Source: Nostoc sp. NMS4
GTDB taxonomy: Bacteria > Cyanobacteriota > Cyanobacteriia > Cyanobacteriales > Nostocaceae
Assembly: GCF_017115095.1 (NCBI RefSeq)
Contig: NZ_JABXKI010000196.1
Span: 1 to 49,736, forward strand
Length of the DNA: 49,736 nucleotides
Direction: 5' to 3'
Below the pieces are notes generated by a model. It worked only from the letters and a program-made list of their open reading frames with translations, searched no databases and was not told the origin of the DNA. How positions within the stretch are numbered: position 1 is the stretch's first letter; each line of letters begins with the position of its first letter. Below, piece by piece: positions 1 to 10,400 of this stretch. The position numbers and the translations under genes were made by a program.

Positions 1-3000
1 AATTTGGTACGCGCATCCAAACGCACGGTTTCTGATAATGTCCGCACTTGGGCGTTAGCTGTGGTTGTATCTGCAATATAAGATGCTGGTTTTTTACCAT
101 CACCGCGCAGACTTGCAACTAGTTTAGTGGGATCTGAGTCGAAGTAGTGGGAAACATCCGTTAAGCTAATCTCGGAAGAATCCAGATTTTGGAAAGTTGC
201 ATCAGCAGTTTTCAATGTACTTTCAAAAATACCGCGCGATTCGTCCATAATTCCGGGGTTATCGGAATTGAAGGAGAAGGATTTCCGGTTGAGATACATT
301 TCCTGCAACTCGGCTTCGCTATCCCAAGTGCTGTTTTCTACTGCCAAGTTGATATTTGACGAGTAGGAACCAGAAGCGTTGGAGAAAACGCGCGTTGCTG
401 CTTGACGCAGATTAATCCCCATTTCTTCAGCTTGTTGCAAAGCGTGTTTGCGAACAAAGTTCATATCTAAGGGTTCATCTGCCTCGGCCGCCATCTTCAC
501 CCCTTGATCTAGCAGGTTCATTTGGTTGATGAACAAGTCGCGGAATACACCAGAACAGTTGATTACTACATCAATTCTGGGTCGTCCCAACTCTTCTAAA
601 GATATCAATTCCAACTTGTTCACTCGTCCCAAGGCATCGGGAACTGGACGCACGCCCACCATCCACATAATTTGCGCTAGGGATTCACCGTAAGTTTTGA
701 TGTTATCGGTTCCCCAGAGGACGCAGGCGATGGTTTCTGGCCATTTTCCATCATTTTCAGACTTGTTACGGATTAAAAGCCTGTCTACAACGATTTTGGC
801 TGACTGTACTGCTGCTGTTGTTGGGATGGATTGCGGATCTAAAGCATGGATATTCTTACCTGTGGGCAATACATCCGGGTTGCGGATGGGATCACCACCA
901 GGGCCAGGTAAAATGTACTCACCTTCCAAGCCTCTGAGTAATGCTCCCAGTTCGTTATCGGCACAAACTTGTTGCAGGCAGAATTCCAAATACTCAAACA
1001 GGGGTTTTAGAGCTGCGGTGTCAATTTTGGGATAACCTGCTTTATGCAATGCTTCTACCCAAGGTTCCTTTTTGCCCATGTTGAAGAAATTCAACCGGGA
1101 AACCAGAGAAACTCGTCCTTCCGCGTCGATTTGCTCTTGGACAAGGGCGGTAACTGCTGCACGGGTTGCTAAAGTGATATCTTGCAATAACTGGACATCT
1201 TCTAAAATGCCTCTGTCGTTATTTTGGTAAATATCATCAATGCTACGCCCAATGCTGTTAGCGATAATTCCTGGTAAACCTTGAAGTCCTTCTTCTTGAC
1301 GATCTAGACTAGCAATATTTACCAGAGTTGCGATCGCTTCTTCGGCACTTGGAGGTTTACCAATGACGTGCAAACCACAAGGCAATAACCGCGATTCGAT
1401 TTCCATCAACTTGCGGTAGACGTTGCCAACAATATTATCGCGATCGTCGGCACTCATCTCCTTGGCATCGGTTTCTGGCAGGTTGATATCCTTATCCAGA
1501 TTCACGATCCGGCATTTGTCCATGATGCTGTTGACAATGGAAACACCTCGTCCACTATCTTTCAAGGTTTGGTAGGAAGCAATTAATTCGCTGAGTTCCT
1601 TCAAACCTTTATACAAACCAGCATTTTCTGCCGGCGGTGTCAAGTAGGAAATTGTTTCGGCATAACTCCGACGTTTGGCAATTGTCGCTTCACTCGGATT
1701 ATTCGCTGCATAGTAATACAGGTTGGGAATTGAGCCAATTAAGTTATCTGGATAACAATCACCAGACATCCCCATCTGTTTACCTGGCATGAATTCTAAG
1801 GAACCGTGTGTACCAAAGTGCAGTACAGCATCAGCTTGCCAAACTTGCTCTAGGTAAGTGTAGTAGGCAGCAAAACCGTGGTGAGGACTAGCTGAACGTG
1901 AGAACAACAGCCGCATTGGATCGCCTTCGTAACCAAATGTGGGTTGCACACCGATGAAAACGTTACCGAATTGCTTACCATAAATCAGCAGATTTTGCCC
2001 GTCGCTGTTGAGATGTCCGGGAGGTGGGCCCCAGTTTTCCTCTAGGCGGTGAGAGTATGGGGTCAGCGCCTCATACTCAGGAACCGACATTTTATAAGCA
2101 ACATTCAGTTCTGGGCTGTTGTATTGTGCTTGGGCATCGTGAATGACTTCTTGCAGCAGCGCTTCGGCTGATTCTGGCAATTCTGGTAAGTCGTAGCCGT
2201 TATTTTTGAGGGCTTTCATTACCTCGTAGATGGAAGCAAATACATCTAAATAAGCGGCGGTTCCCACGTTGCCTTTATCTGGTGGGAAACTGAAAACGGT
2301 GATAGCGACTTTTTTATCCAGCTTCGGCTTGCGGCGGAGGTTAGCCCATTTTAAGGCGCGTTCGGCTACAGCTTCAACCCGATCGCGCAGTGCGATCGCT
2401 TTCCCTGTAGTTCCATCTCTACCCGATAATACAATCGGCTCAATTGCCCCATCCAATTCGGGAATCGCAATTTGCAAAGCTACTTGTATCGGATGTAACC
2501 CCAAATCGCTATCCATCCACTCTTCTGTGGTTTGGAATACTAAGGGTAACGCCACCATATAAGGACGGTTTAAGCGTTTGAGTGACTCAATTGCTTTGGG
2601 ATGATCTTGTCTAGCTGGGCCACCCACTAAAGCAAAACCAGTCAGCGAGATCACTGCATCTACTAACTGTATCTTGGTAATTGGTTCATAGAAGTAGGCA
2701 TCCACAGGCTTGGAGAAATCCAAACCACCAGCAAACACAGGTAATACCCGTGCGCCTAATGCTTCCAATTCCTGCACCATTGCCACATAATGGGCATCAT
2801 CCCCTGTAACTAGGTGAGTGCGTTGCAATACCAACCCGACACAAGGAGCTAGAGGATCTTTGAGATCACTAGAAATATCCTTACGAGCTGTATACCAATT
2901 GAGGTATTCTCTCACATCCTCAAACATACTGGGAGCCAAAGGATGCCAAATCCCTAAATCGGGATAAACCACCGGCTGTTGGTATGTAGAAGGTGCAAAA

Positions 3001-3659
3001 TCTTGTTTATCTATACCTTTAAATACATATTTATCAGCTAGCATCAGCAAGAAGTTTTCCAGATTTTCTGGAGAACCACCTAGCCAATACTGAAAACTGA
3101 GCATGAAATTTCGGGCATCCTGTGCCTTGTCCATCGGTAAAAACTTCAGCACTTGCGGCAGGGTTCGCAACAGCTTCAGCATTCCATCTTGGAAACCCGC
3201 ACCGGATTTTTCCTTGCGTTTCCGCATGAATTGCGCGATCGCACTTTTTGACTGACCCAATTGTGCCAAAGAAAAGCTGCCCATTTTACTTAGGCGCATT
3301 ACTTCTGGCATTGAGGGAAAGACAACAGAAACATCCAAGCGATCGCGGTGTGGTTCTACTGCTGCTACTACTTTCTGTGCTAAGTCTTCGATGAAAATGA
3401 GCGAGGCGATGAAGATATTCGCACTCTCAATTTCTCGTTTGAACTCCTCGTAATTCTCTGGGTCGCGGAGTTCCTCAATCAAGTACCCACTGATTTCAAT
3501 CGCCAAGTCGGGATTGTTCGCGTTAATCGTGCGAACCGCTTGCGACAATGCGCTCTGGTACTGGGACTCAAGCACGACATAGACCACCTTGATTAAACTA
3601 CGTCCGCGTAAGTTATCAGGCGCAATGTGTCTAATGGTGGACTTGACGTGTGTGAACAT
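1..3659 (-). CDS. chlH: Magnesium chelatase subunit H (partial, C-terminus cut by window)
   Basis: This is the large porphyrin-binding subunit of Mg-chelatase, which with ChlI and ChlD inserts Mg2+ into protoporphyrin IX, the first committed step of chlorophyll synthesis. About 1219 residues are visible from the ATG start; the family is usually about 1330, so roughly 110 C-terminal residues lie outside the window. The translation begins [14 protein letters not shown] and continues without interruption. The typical CobN/BchH-type stretch [15 protein letters not shown] falls near residue 615 and [14 protein letters not shown] near residue 980. An AAGGAG lies about 11 nt upstream of the start. 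The gene stands alone at this end, with a long AT-rich leader region before it. Identification is secure; the alternative paralogue CobN is less likely because the N-terminus and overall size match ChlH. Confidence 0.96.
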   Translation of the reverse strand, partial: MFTHVKSTIRHIAPDNLRGRSLIKVVYVVLESQYQSALSQAVRTINANNPDLAIEISGYLIEELRDPENYEEFKREIESANIFIASLIFIEDLAQKVVAAVEPHRDRLDVSVVFPSMPEVMRLSKMGSFSLAQLGQSKSAIAQFMRKRKEKSGAGFQDGMLKLLRTLPQVLKFLPMDKAQDARNFMLSFQYWLGGSPENLENFLLMLADKYVFKGIDKQDFAPSTYQQPVVYPDLGIWHPLAPSMFEDVREYLNWYTARKDISSDLKDPLAPCVGLVLQRTHLVTGDDAHYVAMVQELEALGARVLPVFAGGLDFSKPVDAYFYEPITKIQLVDAVISLTGFALVGGPARQDHPKAIESLKRLNRPYMVALPLVFQTTEEWMDSDLGLHPIQVALQIAIPELDGAIEPIVLSGRDGTTGKAIALRDRVEAVAERALKWANLRRKPKLDKKVAITVFSFPPDKGNVGTAAYLDVFASIYEVMKALKNNGYDLPELPESAEALLQEVIHDAQAQYNSPELNVAYKMSVPEYEALTPYSHRLEENWGPPPGHLNSDGQNLLIYGKQFGNVFIGVQPTFGYEGDPMRLLFSRSASPHHGFAAYYTYLEQVWQADAVLHFGTHGSLEFMPGKQMGMSGDCYPDNLIGSIPNLYYYAANNPSEATIAKRRSYAETISYLTPPAENAGLYKGLKELSELIASYQTLKDSGRGVSIVNSIMDKCRIVNLDKDINLPETDAKEMSADDRDNIVGNVYRKLMEIESRLLPCGLHVIGKPPSAEEAIATLVNIASLDRQEEGLQGLPGIIANSIGRSIDDIYQNNDRGILEDVQLLQDITLATRAAVTALVQEQIDAEGRVSLVSRLNFFNMGKKEPWVEALHKAGYPKIDTAALKPLFEYLEFCLQQVCADNELGALLRGLEGEYILPGPGGDPIRNPDVLPTGKNIHALDPQSIPTTAAVQSAKIVVDRLLIRNKSENDGKWPETIACVLWGTDNIKTYGESLAQIMWMVGVRPVPDALGRVNKLELISLEELGRPRIDVVINCSGVFRDLFINQMNLLDQGVKMAAEADEPLDMNFVRKHALQQAEEMGINLRQAATRVFSNASGSYSSNINLAVENSTWDSEAELQEMYLNRKSFSFNSDNPGIMDESRGIFESTLKTADATFQNLDSSEISLTDVSHYFDSDPTKLVASLRGDGKKPASYIADTTTANAQVRTLSETVRLDARTK

Positions 3660-3950
3660 GCTTCTTCGGCTCCTTTGATGCGTGTTCTCTGAAGGAAGTT
3701 CCTAGCGGCATCATCAGCCACAGGTAACTTGTGATCTTTTAGGTAATATCTGTTTTTTATCAGAAAACGCTTACCCAGTAGGCATTTTATCGCCTATATG
3801 ACACAAATCGATATAAAAAACGAAATATTTCTTTGTAATTGTTGACTTTATATAAAAGTATTCGCTCACATATTTGTAAACATTTTGTAATATTATTTAA
3901 TGGTTAAATAGCTATTTAGTTATCTAATCTAGTTACAAAACAAAACTTGC

Positions 3951-3983
3951 CTATGCTGACTAAATATTTTTTAGTATGCATAG
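3951..3983. repeat. Imperfect inverted repeat upstream of chlH
   Basis: Arms CTATGCTGACTAA (3951-3963) and TTAGTATGCATAG (3971-3983) pair at 11 of 13 positions around a 7-nt AT loop. It lies about 290 bp upstream of the chlH start and could be an operator or a hairpin in the leader; there is no T-tract typical of a terminator. Confidence 0.45.
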
Positions 3984-4007
3984 ACAGACTTTAATTATGT
4001 AGTTGTG

Positions 4008-4141
4008 ATACCATTTCTTTGTGAGGCCGCGCCAAATTTTCTTTCTTCCTTTGTGTCCTTCTCTGACGAGACGCTCCGCGAATGCGCCCTTTGCGGTTCG
4101 TTCCTTATATAATTTGGCGCATCTTTATACAGAATTGGTAT
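4008..4141. mobile_element. MITE-like element, copy A
   Basis: A 134-bp non-coding element bounded by 11-bp inverted ends, ATACCATTTCT on the left and AGAATTGGTAT on the right (one mismatch when folded). An inverted, diverged copy is at 35422-35566. Both share an inner module containing GAACGAACCG-type sequence, GCGTCTCGT and TTTGGCGCG. There is no reading frame of note. Non-autonomous mobilisation by an unknown transposase is inferred from the ends and the second copy. Confidence 0.6.
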
Positions 4142-4383
4142 GAGTTATGCTGGATGGCAGAGAGACGGGGTTTCTTTCGGGTTAAAGTGATAAATTATCA
4201 AAGATTACATTTCAGTTGAAAACCGCTATATCAACATCAACGCCAAACAACAGAAATTTGATATCTGCTTAAAAACAAGCAACTTTTATTTAGCTAATAT
4301 TGGCTTGCTATTTAAAGTATCTATAATTCCATCATGGAATTTATTCACTGAAGATAAAATTCCATTTTCTTTATCATTCAGTA

Positions 4384-4554
4384 ATGAATCTTTTACCTCA
4401 TTCTTTTTATATTGGTTTATATGGTCAAACTTGGGTCAATTTTGTAGAACCATGTCAAGATTTAGTCACGGATTTAATGAAATTAAGTCCCAATAAACGC
4501 AAGTATTATGAACGGGGTCTCAGGGCTATGAAGCTTATTTTATCAGTATCATAG
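4384..4554 (+). CDS. Possible small protein or gene remnant (56 aa)
   Basis: The ATG-initiated frame encodes 56 residues starting MNLLPHSFYIGLYGQTWVN and ending in a basic helix-like stretch (KLSPNKRKYYERGLRAMK). The mix of polar, aromatic and charged residues looks more protein-like than the overlapping frame at 4305-4496, which is Ser/Phe-rich as expected of AT-rich noise. There is no clear Shine-Dalgarno sequence. I do not recognise a family. It could be a genuine small cyanobacterial protein or the tail of a decayed gene; confidence is low. Confidence 0.3.
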   Translation: MNLLPHSFYIGLYGQTWVNFVEPCQDLVTDLMKLSPNKRKYYERGLRAMKLILSVS

Positions 4555-4631
4555 CCTTTTTTGTCGCCCCGTCAGGATCATTGGTTATTTACAAATAACT
4601 AATGACTAATGATAAATTCACAAGTTAATGC

Positions 4632-5693
4632 TTATTTACGACTTTGTGATTCATCTTGATTTTGAGTTTTTTGATGAGGAAAGCGAATTCCTACAAAGAT
4701 ATCGTACATAAACTCTAAAAAGTCTTTCTTTTGTAGTAAGCCTGAAGTTTGATAACAGCCTTTTTCATCTAACAAAGGCTTCATCAGATAGTATGTAGAC
4801 TGATATTTGTACCAGGGAATACAAGTCCATAAATGATGAATTAAATGGTAGTTCTGACCTAAAATTAGGATGTTAAGAATTGGGCTAGGATATACACGAG
4901 CATTTTTCCAGCGATCGCGTTCCACAAAGGGACGATGGGGCAAATAATCGAAAAACAACCCCAGTATTAATCCCACTATACCAGAAGGTACAACCCAAAA
5001 ATTGAGAACGTACATTAAAAAATGATATTGAACTGAGATATAAACAATTGCAACGACAATTAAACGGCTAATTAACCATTCCCATAGCTCATATTTGCGC
5101 CACAGTCGCCGTCGAAAGAAAAACACCTCATGGGACAAGAATCGAAATGCAATCAGCCACAGTGGGCCACCTGTAGAAACAAAATGATCTGGGTCATCTT
5201 TGGGATGGTTGACATGAGCATGATGCTGCAAATGTACTCGTGTAAACACTGGGAAAACAAACCCTAGCATCAAGGCGCTACCATGCCCTAGCATGGCATT
5301 AATTACTCGATTGCGGTGGGCTGATTGGTGACAAGCATCATGAATTACTGTTCCGGCACAATGCAAAGAAATAGTATTAAAACCAAAACATAGCCAGTCT
5401 GGCCATTCCCAAAGCCAGTAACCACAATGAGATGACACTAGTACTGTCACAGATGCAAAAAACAGTAGTAGTGTAGGATTGAAATCACCAGGAGGCGCTA
5501 AAAATTCCTTCGGTGGAGCTTTCAGCAGTTTAGGTGATTCTGAAGTTACTGTTCTTACTTCTGTATCTACTACGTCTTTAAAGATGACTTCCAAGTTATT
5601 GCCATTTAGCTTTTTAGAGTCATCAACGGCTGGGTCGATGATGATTAGGCTTTTGTCCGGGATGTCAAAAAAATTAGGATCTAAAGAGGTCAT
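4632..5693 (-). CDS. crtR: Beta-carotene hydroxylase-like membrane desaturase (CrtR type)
   Basis: A di-iron membrane hydroxylase of the fatty acid desaturase superfamily. CrtR enzymes add the 3-hydroxyl to beta-ionone rings in zeaxanthin synthesis in thylakoid or plasma membranes. With the start chosen here (353 aa) the histidine boxes are HDACH at 118-122, HLQHH at 154-158 and HLIHH at 283-287, with hydrophobic segments near 72-112, 135-150 and 208-250. The stretch DPDHFVSTGGPLW and the C-terminal YDIFVGIRF are CrtR-like. I chose the ATG at 5693 rather than the frame's first ATG at 5753 because AGGA lies 7 nt upstream. The first ~60 residues are a polar extension not usual for CrtR (about 300 aa). 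It may be a diverged paralogue, so exact substrate is uncertain. Confidence 0.8.
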   Translation of the reverse strand: MTSLDPNFFDIPDKSLIIIDPAVDDSKKLNGNNLEVIFKDVVDTEVRTVTSESPKLLKAPPKEFLAPPGDFNPTLLLFFASVTVLVSSHCGYWLWEWPDWLCFGFNTISLHCAGTVIHDACHQSAHRNRVINAMLGHGSALMLGFVFPVFTRVHLQHHAHVNHPKDDPDHFVSTGGPLWLIAFRFLSHEVFFFRRRLWRKYELWEWLISRLIVVAIVYISVQYHFLMYVLNFWVVPSGIVGLILGLFFDYLPHRPFVERDRWKNARVYPSPILNILILGQNYHLIHHLWTCIPWYKYQSTYYLMKPLLDEKGCYQTSGLLQKKDFLEFMYDIFVGIRFPHQKTQNQDESQSRK

Positions 5694-6445
5694 AATTTTC
5701 CTGGTCGTGATTCGTTGATAAAATGGGCTTGAAATCCCAAACTCAGCCAGCACAGAATAGATTTCTTGCCTCGATTAGAGAGATGAAAAGATTGAAAATT
5801 TAGCCAATACTCTTCTCTATTCAAATTAGGTAGGGACTGTAAGAGATAGGGAATAGAAAAAAATGTTAATTCCTTGCTAAACTACACACATAAACAAAAT
5901 ATTTGATTTTTCATTTCAAGAGTTACTCCTGTTACTCGTAATGCCAGCGACAACGGCATACACAGATTTGGGTTTGATATCGACATTTATCGATTTGCCC
6001 AGTCAATGTTTTTGACGATGTGCTGAAATTGTGCTTTGTTATTGCTTTTGTGAAAAACAATTTTCAACAATATAAAGAATACAGTTATTTTAATGATAAA
6101 TGCAAGAGTTTTGTCGGAATTTGACGTATAATAAAAATATTTTAGATACAGATATCATACTTCTAACAAAAATGGATATTTTATTTCTTTAAAAAAATCA
6201 TCCCTTTTCCTGTCAGATCGATAAGTATATATACTAGCGATCGCTTACCCCTTTCGATTCCGCGCAGTTGCTGTCTCCTGCTTTTAACCAAAACTCCATC
6301 GCGGGGGTGTCTTGGTAGCCAGAATAGAGAAAACTTAGCGCGAACCGTAACACTTATTTGTGGAGCATACCACTTCCTACTGCGATCGCTAGTTCGACGT
6401 TAACTAAAATATCAAATTTCCATACTTAACAATAAAGATTTTGCT
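5694..6445. other. Intergenic region between crtR-like and lprI-like genes
   Basis: This 752-bp stretch between two divergently transcribed genes must hold both promoters. It is AT-rich at 6040-6230, with a 12-bp palindrome AGTATATATACT at 6224-6235 next to a HIP1 octamer. I see no gene, RNA or repeat in it. Confidence 0.5.
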
Positions 6446-6862
6446 ATGCGTCAATTATTGCTAGTTTTGTGCAGTATCCTAACTCTCAGCAGTTTAGATA
6501 CCTCCGCCATGACAATAGCAGGTACAACACCTGATTTATCTGAGATGCGCTTAGTTCAAAAGCTCAACTGCAATAATCCTCAAACTCAAGCAGCAATTAA
6601 TGAATGTACGAAGTTATCTTATCAAAATGCAGATAAAAAACTGAATCAAGTTTATCAACAATTGGTATCTACATTAGAAAAATCTAGAAAACAGAAATTG
6701 ATTGCTGCACAGGTAGCATGGGTCAAGTTTCGAGATACCAATTGTGAGTTTGAGAGAAGCAAATATGAGGGCGGAAGTATTGTCCCTACCATTTATTTTG
6801 GCTGTTTGGAAAATACCACAAAACTACGTACCCAACAACTACAAGAATATCTCAAACCGTAG
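6446..6862 (+). CDS. Exported LprI-like (DUF1311) protein
   Basis: A 138-residue protein with an N-terminal signal peptide (hydrophobic core LLLVLCSILTL, likely cleavage after the Ala in TSA near residue 21). The mature part has the layout of the lysozyme-inhibitor LprI N-terminal domain (DUF1311): a CNNPQTQAAINEC segment, a long helix with LNQVYQQL, AQVAWVKFRDTNCEFE, and a final CLENTTKLRTQQL. Four Cys at conserved places probably make two disulphides. Family members are periplasmic; a role in lysozyme inhibition is shown only for some, so it is not asserted here. Monocistronic by appearance; a MITE-like element begins about 50 bp after the stop. Confidence 0.8.
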   Translation: MRQLLLVLCSILTLSSLDTSAMTIAGTTPDLSEMRLVQKLNCNNPQTQAAINECTKLSYQNADKKLNQVYQQLVSTLEKSRKQKLIAAQVAWVKFRDTNCEFERSKYEGGSIVPTIYFGCLENTTKLRTQQLQEYLKP

Positions 6863-6912
6863 TTTTTCAGTTTCCCCAGTCATATCGTGTTCGGGTAAAG
6901 ACTTATCATTTA

Positions 6913-7209
6913 GAGGATGTTTGAAAAGTCATGATTGATGTATCAAATATTCTTTTACCCCACCCTAAGCCTCCCCTTATAAAGGCTACGGTGTACACAC
7001 AAGTCTGAAATAGCTGATTAACCGAAGTTTTACCCCACCCTAACCCTCCCCTTGCAAAGGGGAGGGAACTAGATTTTCCGGTTTCCCCCCTTTACAAGGG
7101 GGGATTAAGGGGGGTAATTCGACTTGTGTATACACGGTAGCCTTTATAAGGGGGGATTAAGGGGGGTAATCATTCGATTAGTATCACATAGAACTTTTCA
7201 AACAACCTC
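6913..7209. mobile_element. MITE-like nested inverted-repeat element with TTA target duplication
   Basis: A 297-bp non-coding element. The terminal inverted repeats are GAGGATGTTTGAAAAGTC at the left and, folded, GAGGTTGTTTGAAAAGTT at the right, flanked on both sides by TTA (6910-6912 and 7210-7212). Inside are a second pair of arms (6956-7004 with 7121-7168, containing CTTATAAAGGCTAC and ACACAAGTC) and a third central hairpin of C-rich/G-rich arms (7032-7068 with 7084-7118). TTA duplications fit the TNA target preference of some IS5-family elements, which is inference. No transposase is encoded. Confidence 0.75.
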
Positions 7210-7411
7210 TTAGACCGCAGGTGGTGCAGGGTGCAGGTGCAGGGAGAAAGAGGTTTTCCGATTTTTGCACAGATGCGGTAATCGTAAGTTATTAACCGAA
7301 GATCGCAATATCTAAATCCAAAGCTACGCCGAATAGCCTAATTGATAAATACTATACAAGTTTCTTAACTCGCAATGCCATTGTATCGGCACACAATGCT
7401 AATGCAGCAAT

Positions 7412-10400
7412 CTAAAATCGGGTTTCATACTCAACTTGAAGTTGATTGTCATCCCCCACATCAGTTGAGCCTCGCATCAGAATTTCGTCATTGACTCGAT
7501 AGAGGACATTGAAACGGAAAGAGTCATTGCTAGAAAGAGCGCGTGATAAAGAGGCAGAGAAATTTTTATTGATGTCAAACACACCTTCAGCTGATAAATT
7601 AAGAATTGAAGCTTTTGATGTTTTTGATTCATCATTATTAATAGATGGAGTCGGAAATATCCGAAACTCACTGAAACCAACAGCTTGTCCGACCGCAGTG
7701 ATAGTTCCTTGTAAACTACCTAAAATGGTAGAACTAGCGAAATTAGTCAGTCCTTGGCCTGCATCTGCTTGACCACTGAAAGAACCCAGAATTGAGCCAC
7801 CCAGCAAAGCAACTATTTCTCCCTTACTACGACTAGGTTCGCTCGTCAGTTCTAGGTTCTCAGCCAATTTACTAGCAGGGCCGTTCGCCCTAGCTTGAAC
7901 GGTAACGCTACGTAAAGTCCCAAAGTTGCTTACAGAAACATCGCTGACTTCAGAAGACAAGGGTGATTCCAAAGTTTGAGTGTTCTTTGCTGATGCTTCC
8001 GGTACAATTGCCGTCAGTCGGACATCTAAAGTCGGGTCAAGTCCTTGACTTGGAATAAATCGCGCAGTTTGTTCATAGCCCCGCGCCAAGGTAAACTCAG
8101 TGGAAAATAAGCTCAGTCGTCCTCCTGTCAAACGAATCAATCCTTCAGGAAGCGGTTTTGCTAATGTACCATTGATAGTCAAGCCGCCTGTTGCGTCAAA
8201 GTTTAATATAGGCTGACTTAATGCCGCTCCTCCTGGTACAAAGCTTAGTAGAGATTGAGTTGTAACGCGAATATTTTTGTCTAAAATCAACTTTAAATCT
8301 GTAAACGTTACAGGTAAATTGCTTGGAGTTACTGCGCTAGTGTTTGCGTCGGCTGTCACCACTGGCTTAGTACTTGCGTCTGCTGTAGCCACTGGGTTAG
8401 CGCTATTGTCTGCTGTCGGTGTGGCGTTAGGGTTAGTCTGTTGTCTATCTAGATTTATGACCTTAGTATTAGCCTCAGTTGTAGCTGTTGATTTTTTAGT
8501 AGTAGTCGAGTTGCCAATAATTACCTGACCATTACTCAGTTTAATCTCTCCACCAATTACAGGTTTTAACGCTGTACCGCGAACCACGACATCACCACCA
8601 ACACCGCCTTCATACAATCCTGCCAGCTTAAAATTGAGTTTGTCTGCTATTGATACTGTCAAGGGATTCGCTGCGGCTTGTTGAGCATCAAAAATTGGCA
8701 AGATGCCTGATGCAGTTACTTTCCCTTGATTGTAATTACCTTGGATATTTTCAACGCTTACCGTACTACCATTAAATAGCGCTGTTCCTGTGACATTTGT
8801 TAAAGGGTCGGATAAGGCTTGAGCGCGAAAGGTAGCATTATTAAGTGTGGCGTTGCCGTTAATAATTGGTTCATTTAAAGTACCTTGAACATTTAAATCT
8901 ACTTTTCCTTGACCGTCTACCCAAGCGACTTGATTGTTGGTAAGCAGATTTAACAGTGCCAATCCTTCATTTTGCACATTGGCGTTGATGCTGATTTGAT
9001 TGCTATCCGGTTGCACTTTGGCAAAAGGTAACGGAGCAGGTACGCTACCTTTAATGGCGACTGGCTGCGTTCCTGTCACGAGTAAGGTACTATCAAAATT
9101 CAAGCGAGCTTTGTTGTAATCAAAGTTTACCTCTCCGGTTTGCACGGGTTGTTTATTAAGAGTCGCATTCGCTAACGCCACTTTGCCTTTTACATTCGGG
9201 TCTTGCAAACTCCCTGCTAAAGTGGCATCAGCATTAACTTTCCCGGTGATATCTATGGGGTATTTTTCGATAAAAGGCTCTAAAAGTGATAAAGGTAGAC
9301 TGGCTACATTCAATTTTCCAGATAGTTGCTCAGTTCCTAACTGTCCTGAAAACGCCACTAGTCCGCCATCAATCCCCACACTCAAGGGCGAAAGTGTGAC
9401 AAGACCATTGGCAAAAGTGCCTTGAGCAACGAGTTGATTGATGGAATAATTACCCCATTGCCAATTAGCACCTTGAAAATTAAAGCCGACATTCAACCCA
9501 GATTTTAACGAGCCATTGGCTGTAATTGCTCCGCTTAATGCACCCGTTAATTCTGCAAGGCTGGGCAAAGATGGGGTTTGTTTTGTCTCTACTTGCTGTT
9601 CTTTGGCATTGGCTGCTGTAATATTCGAGAAATATCCTAACTGTGTTTTCAAATCTGCATTGGGCAAACTGATAGACTCTGTTTGAAGTGCTTCGGCTCC
9701 AGCTAAGGTTGGAGGCTGTAACCCACTATTAAGGTCTTTAAAGTCGTAGATATTAAACGCTTGTAAAAGTCTCTGGATTTTGGCTTGGGCAAAATTAGCT
9801 TGGAATTGAAATTGCGGGTCATTGCCCATTTGCACATTACCACTAAGAGCGATGTTGCTATCACCAATCTGCAATAGACCATTAGCCAAGCTAGCTGTAC
9901 CATCAGCATAATTGATGCTGCCGCGAAATTCATCGGCTGCAACTCTGGCAACGCGAGGACGTGCGATCGCCACATCCCCCGCAATGGCATAATTATTTAG
10001 ATTAACAACTAAATTTCCCGATAATTGCCCCGCCAAAGGTTTCAATTGATTGTTCGGTAAAAAGCCGCCAACAAGAGCGATGGGGAACTGTTGGGCGTTG
10101 ATGAGCAAGTTATCTCCCTCAGTTCTACCTGTGGTAATTGCCCCATCACGTTTAACTAAAAATGAGGTGGGACGATAATCTGCACCTAAGTTAAGCGCTA
10201 TCCTATCTTGTTTCCCAGCTAATCGCAGACTTGCCCCTTGTCCCCCTTGCAAATTCACGTTTCCGGTTAAAAGTGGGTCAAATGCCAAGTTACTGACATT
10301 GAAATTCCGCAGTCGGATATTCCCTTTAGCTTGAGGAACATCTGGAGTACCTGTAACTTTCCCATTAAAATCAAGTCGTCCTGCTATTGCTACATCCCCA

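Larger units (their letters stand above)
3660..4383. other. AT-rich intergenic region upstream of chlH
   Basis: This 724-bp stretch has no convincing gene. It holds the presumed chlH promoter region (AT-rich, 3780-3950), an imperfect hairpin at 3951-3983, a MITE-like element at 4008-4141, and a perfect 17-bp palindrome AATTCCAT-C-ATGGAATT at 4325-4341. No specific regulator site could be assigned. Confidence 0.6.

Noticed and set aside
697..2562. Plus-strand frames inside chlH (697-1035, 2269-2562)
   Set aside because: They lie opposite the continuous ChlH frame, have no domain and are Ser/Pro-rich as expected of antisense frames.
4305..4496. 63-residue frame overlapping the 4384-4554 frame
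   Set aside because: Composition is Ser/Phe-rich AT noise; the overlapping frame is more protein-like.
6744..6938. 64-residue frame overlapping the LprI-like gene end
   Set aside because: It is a shifted frame of the LprI-like gene that runs into the MITE; no independent start signal.
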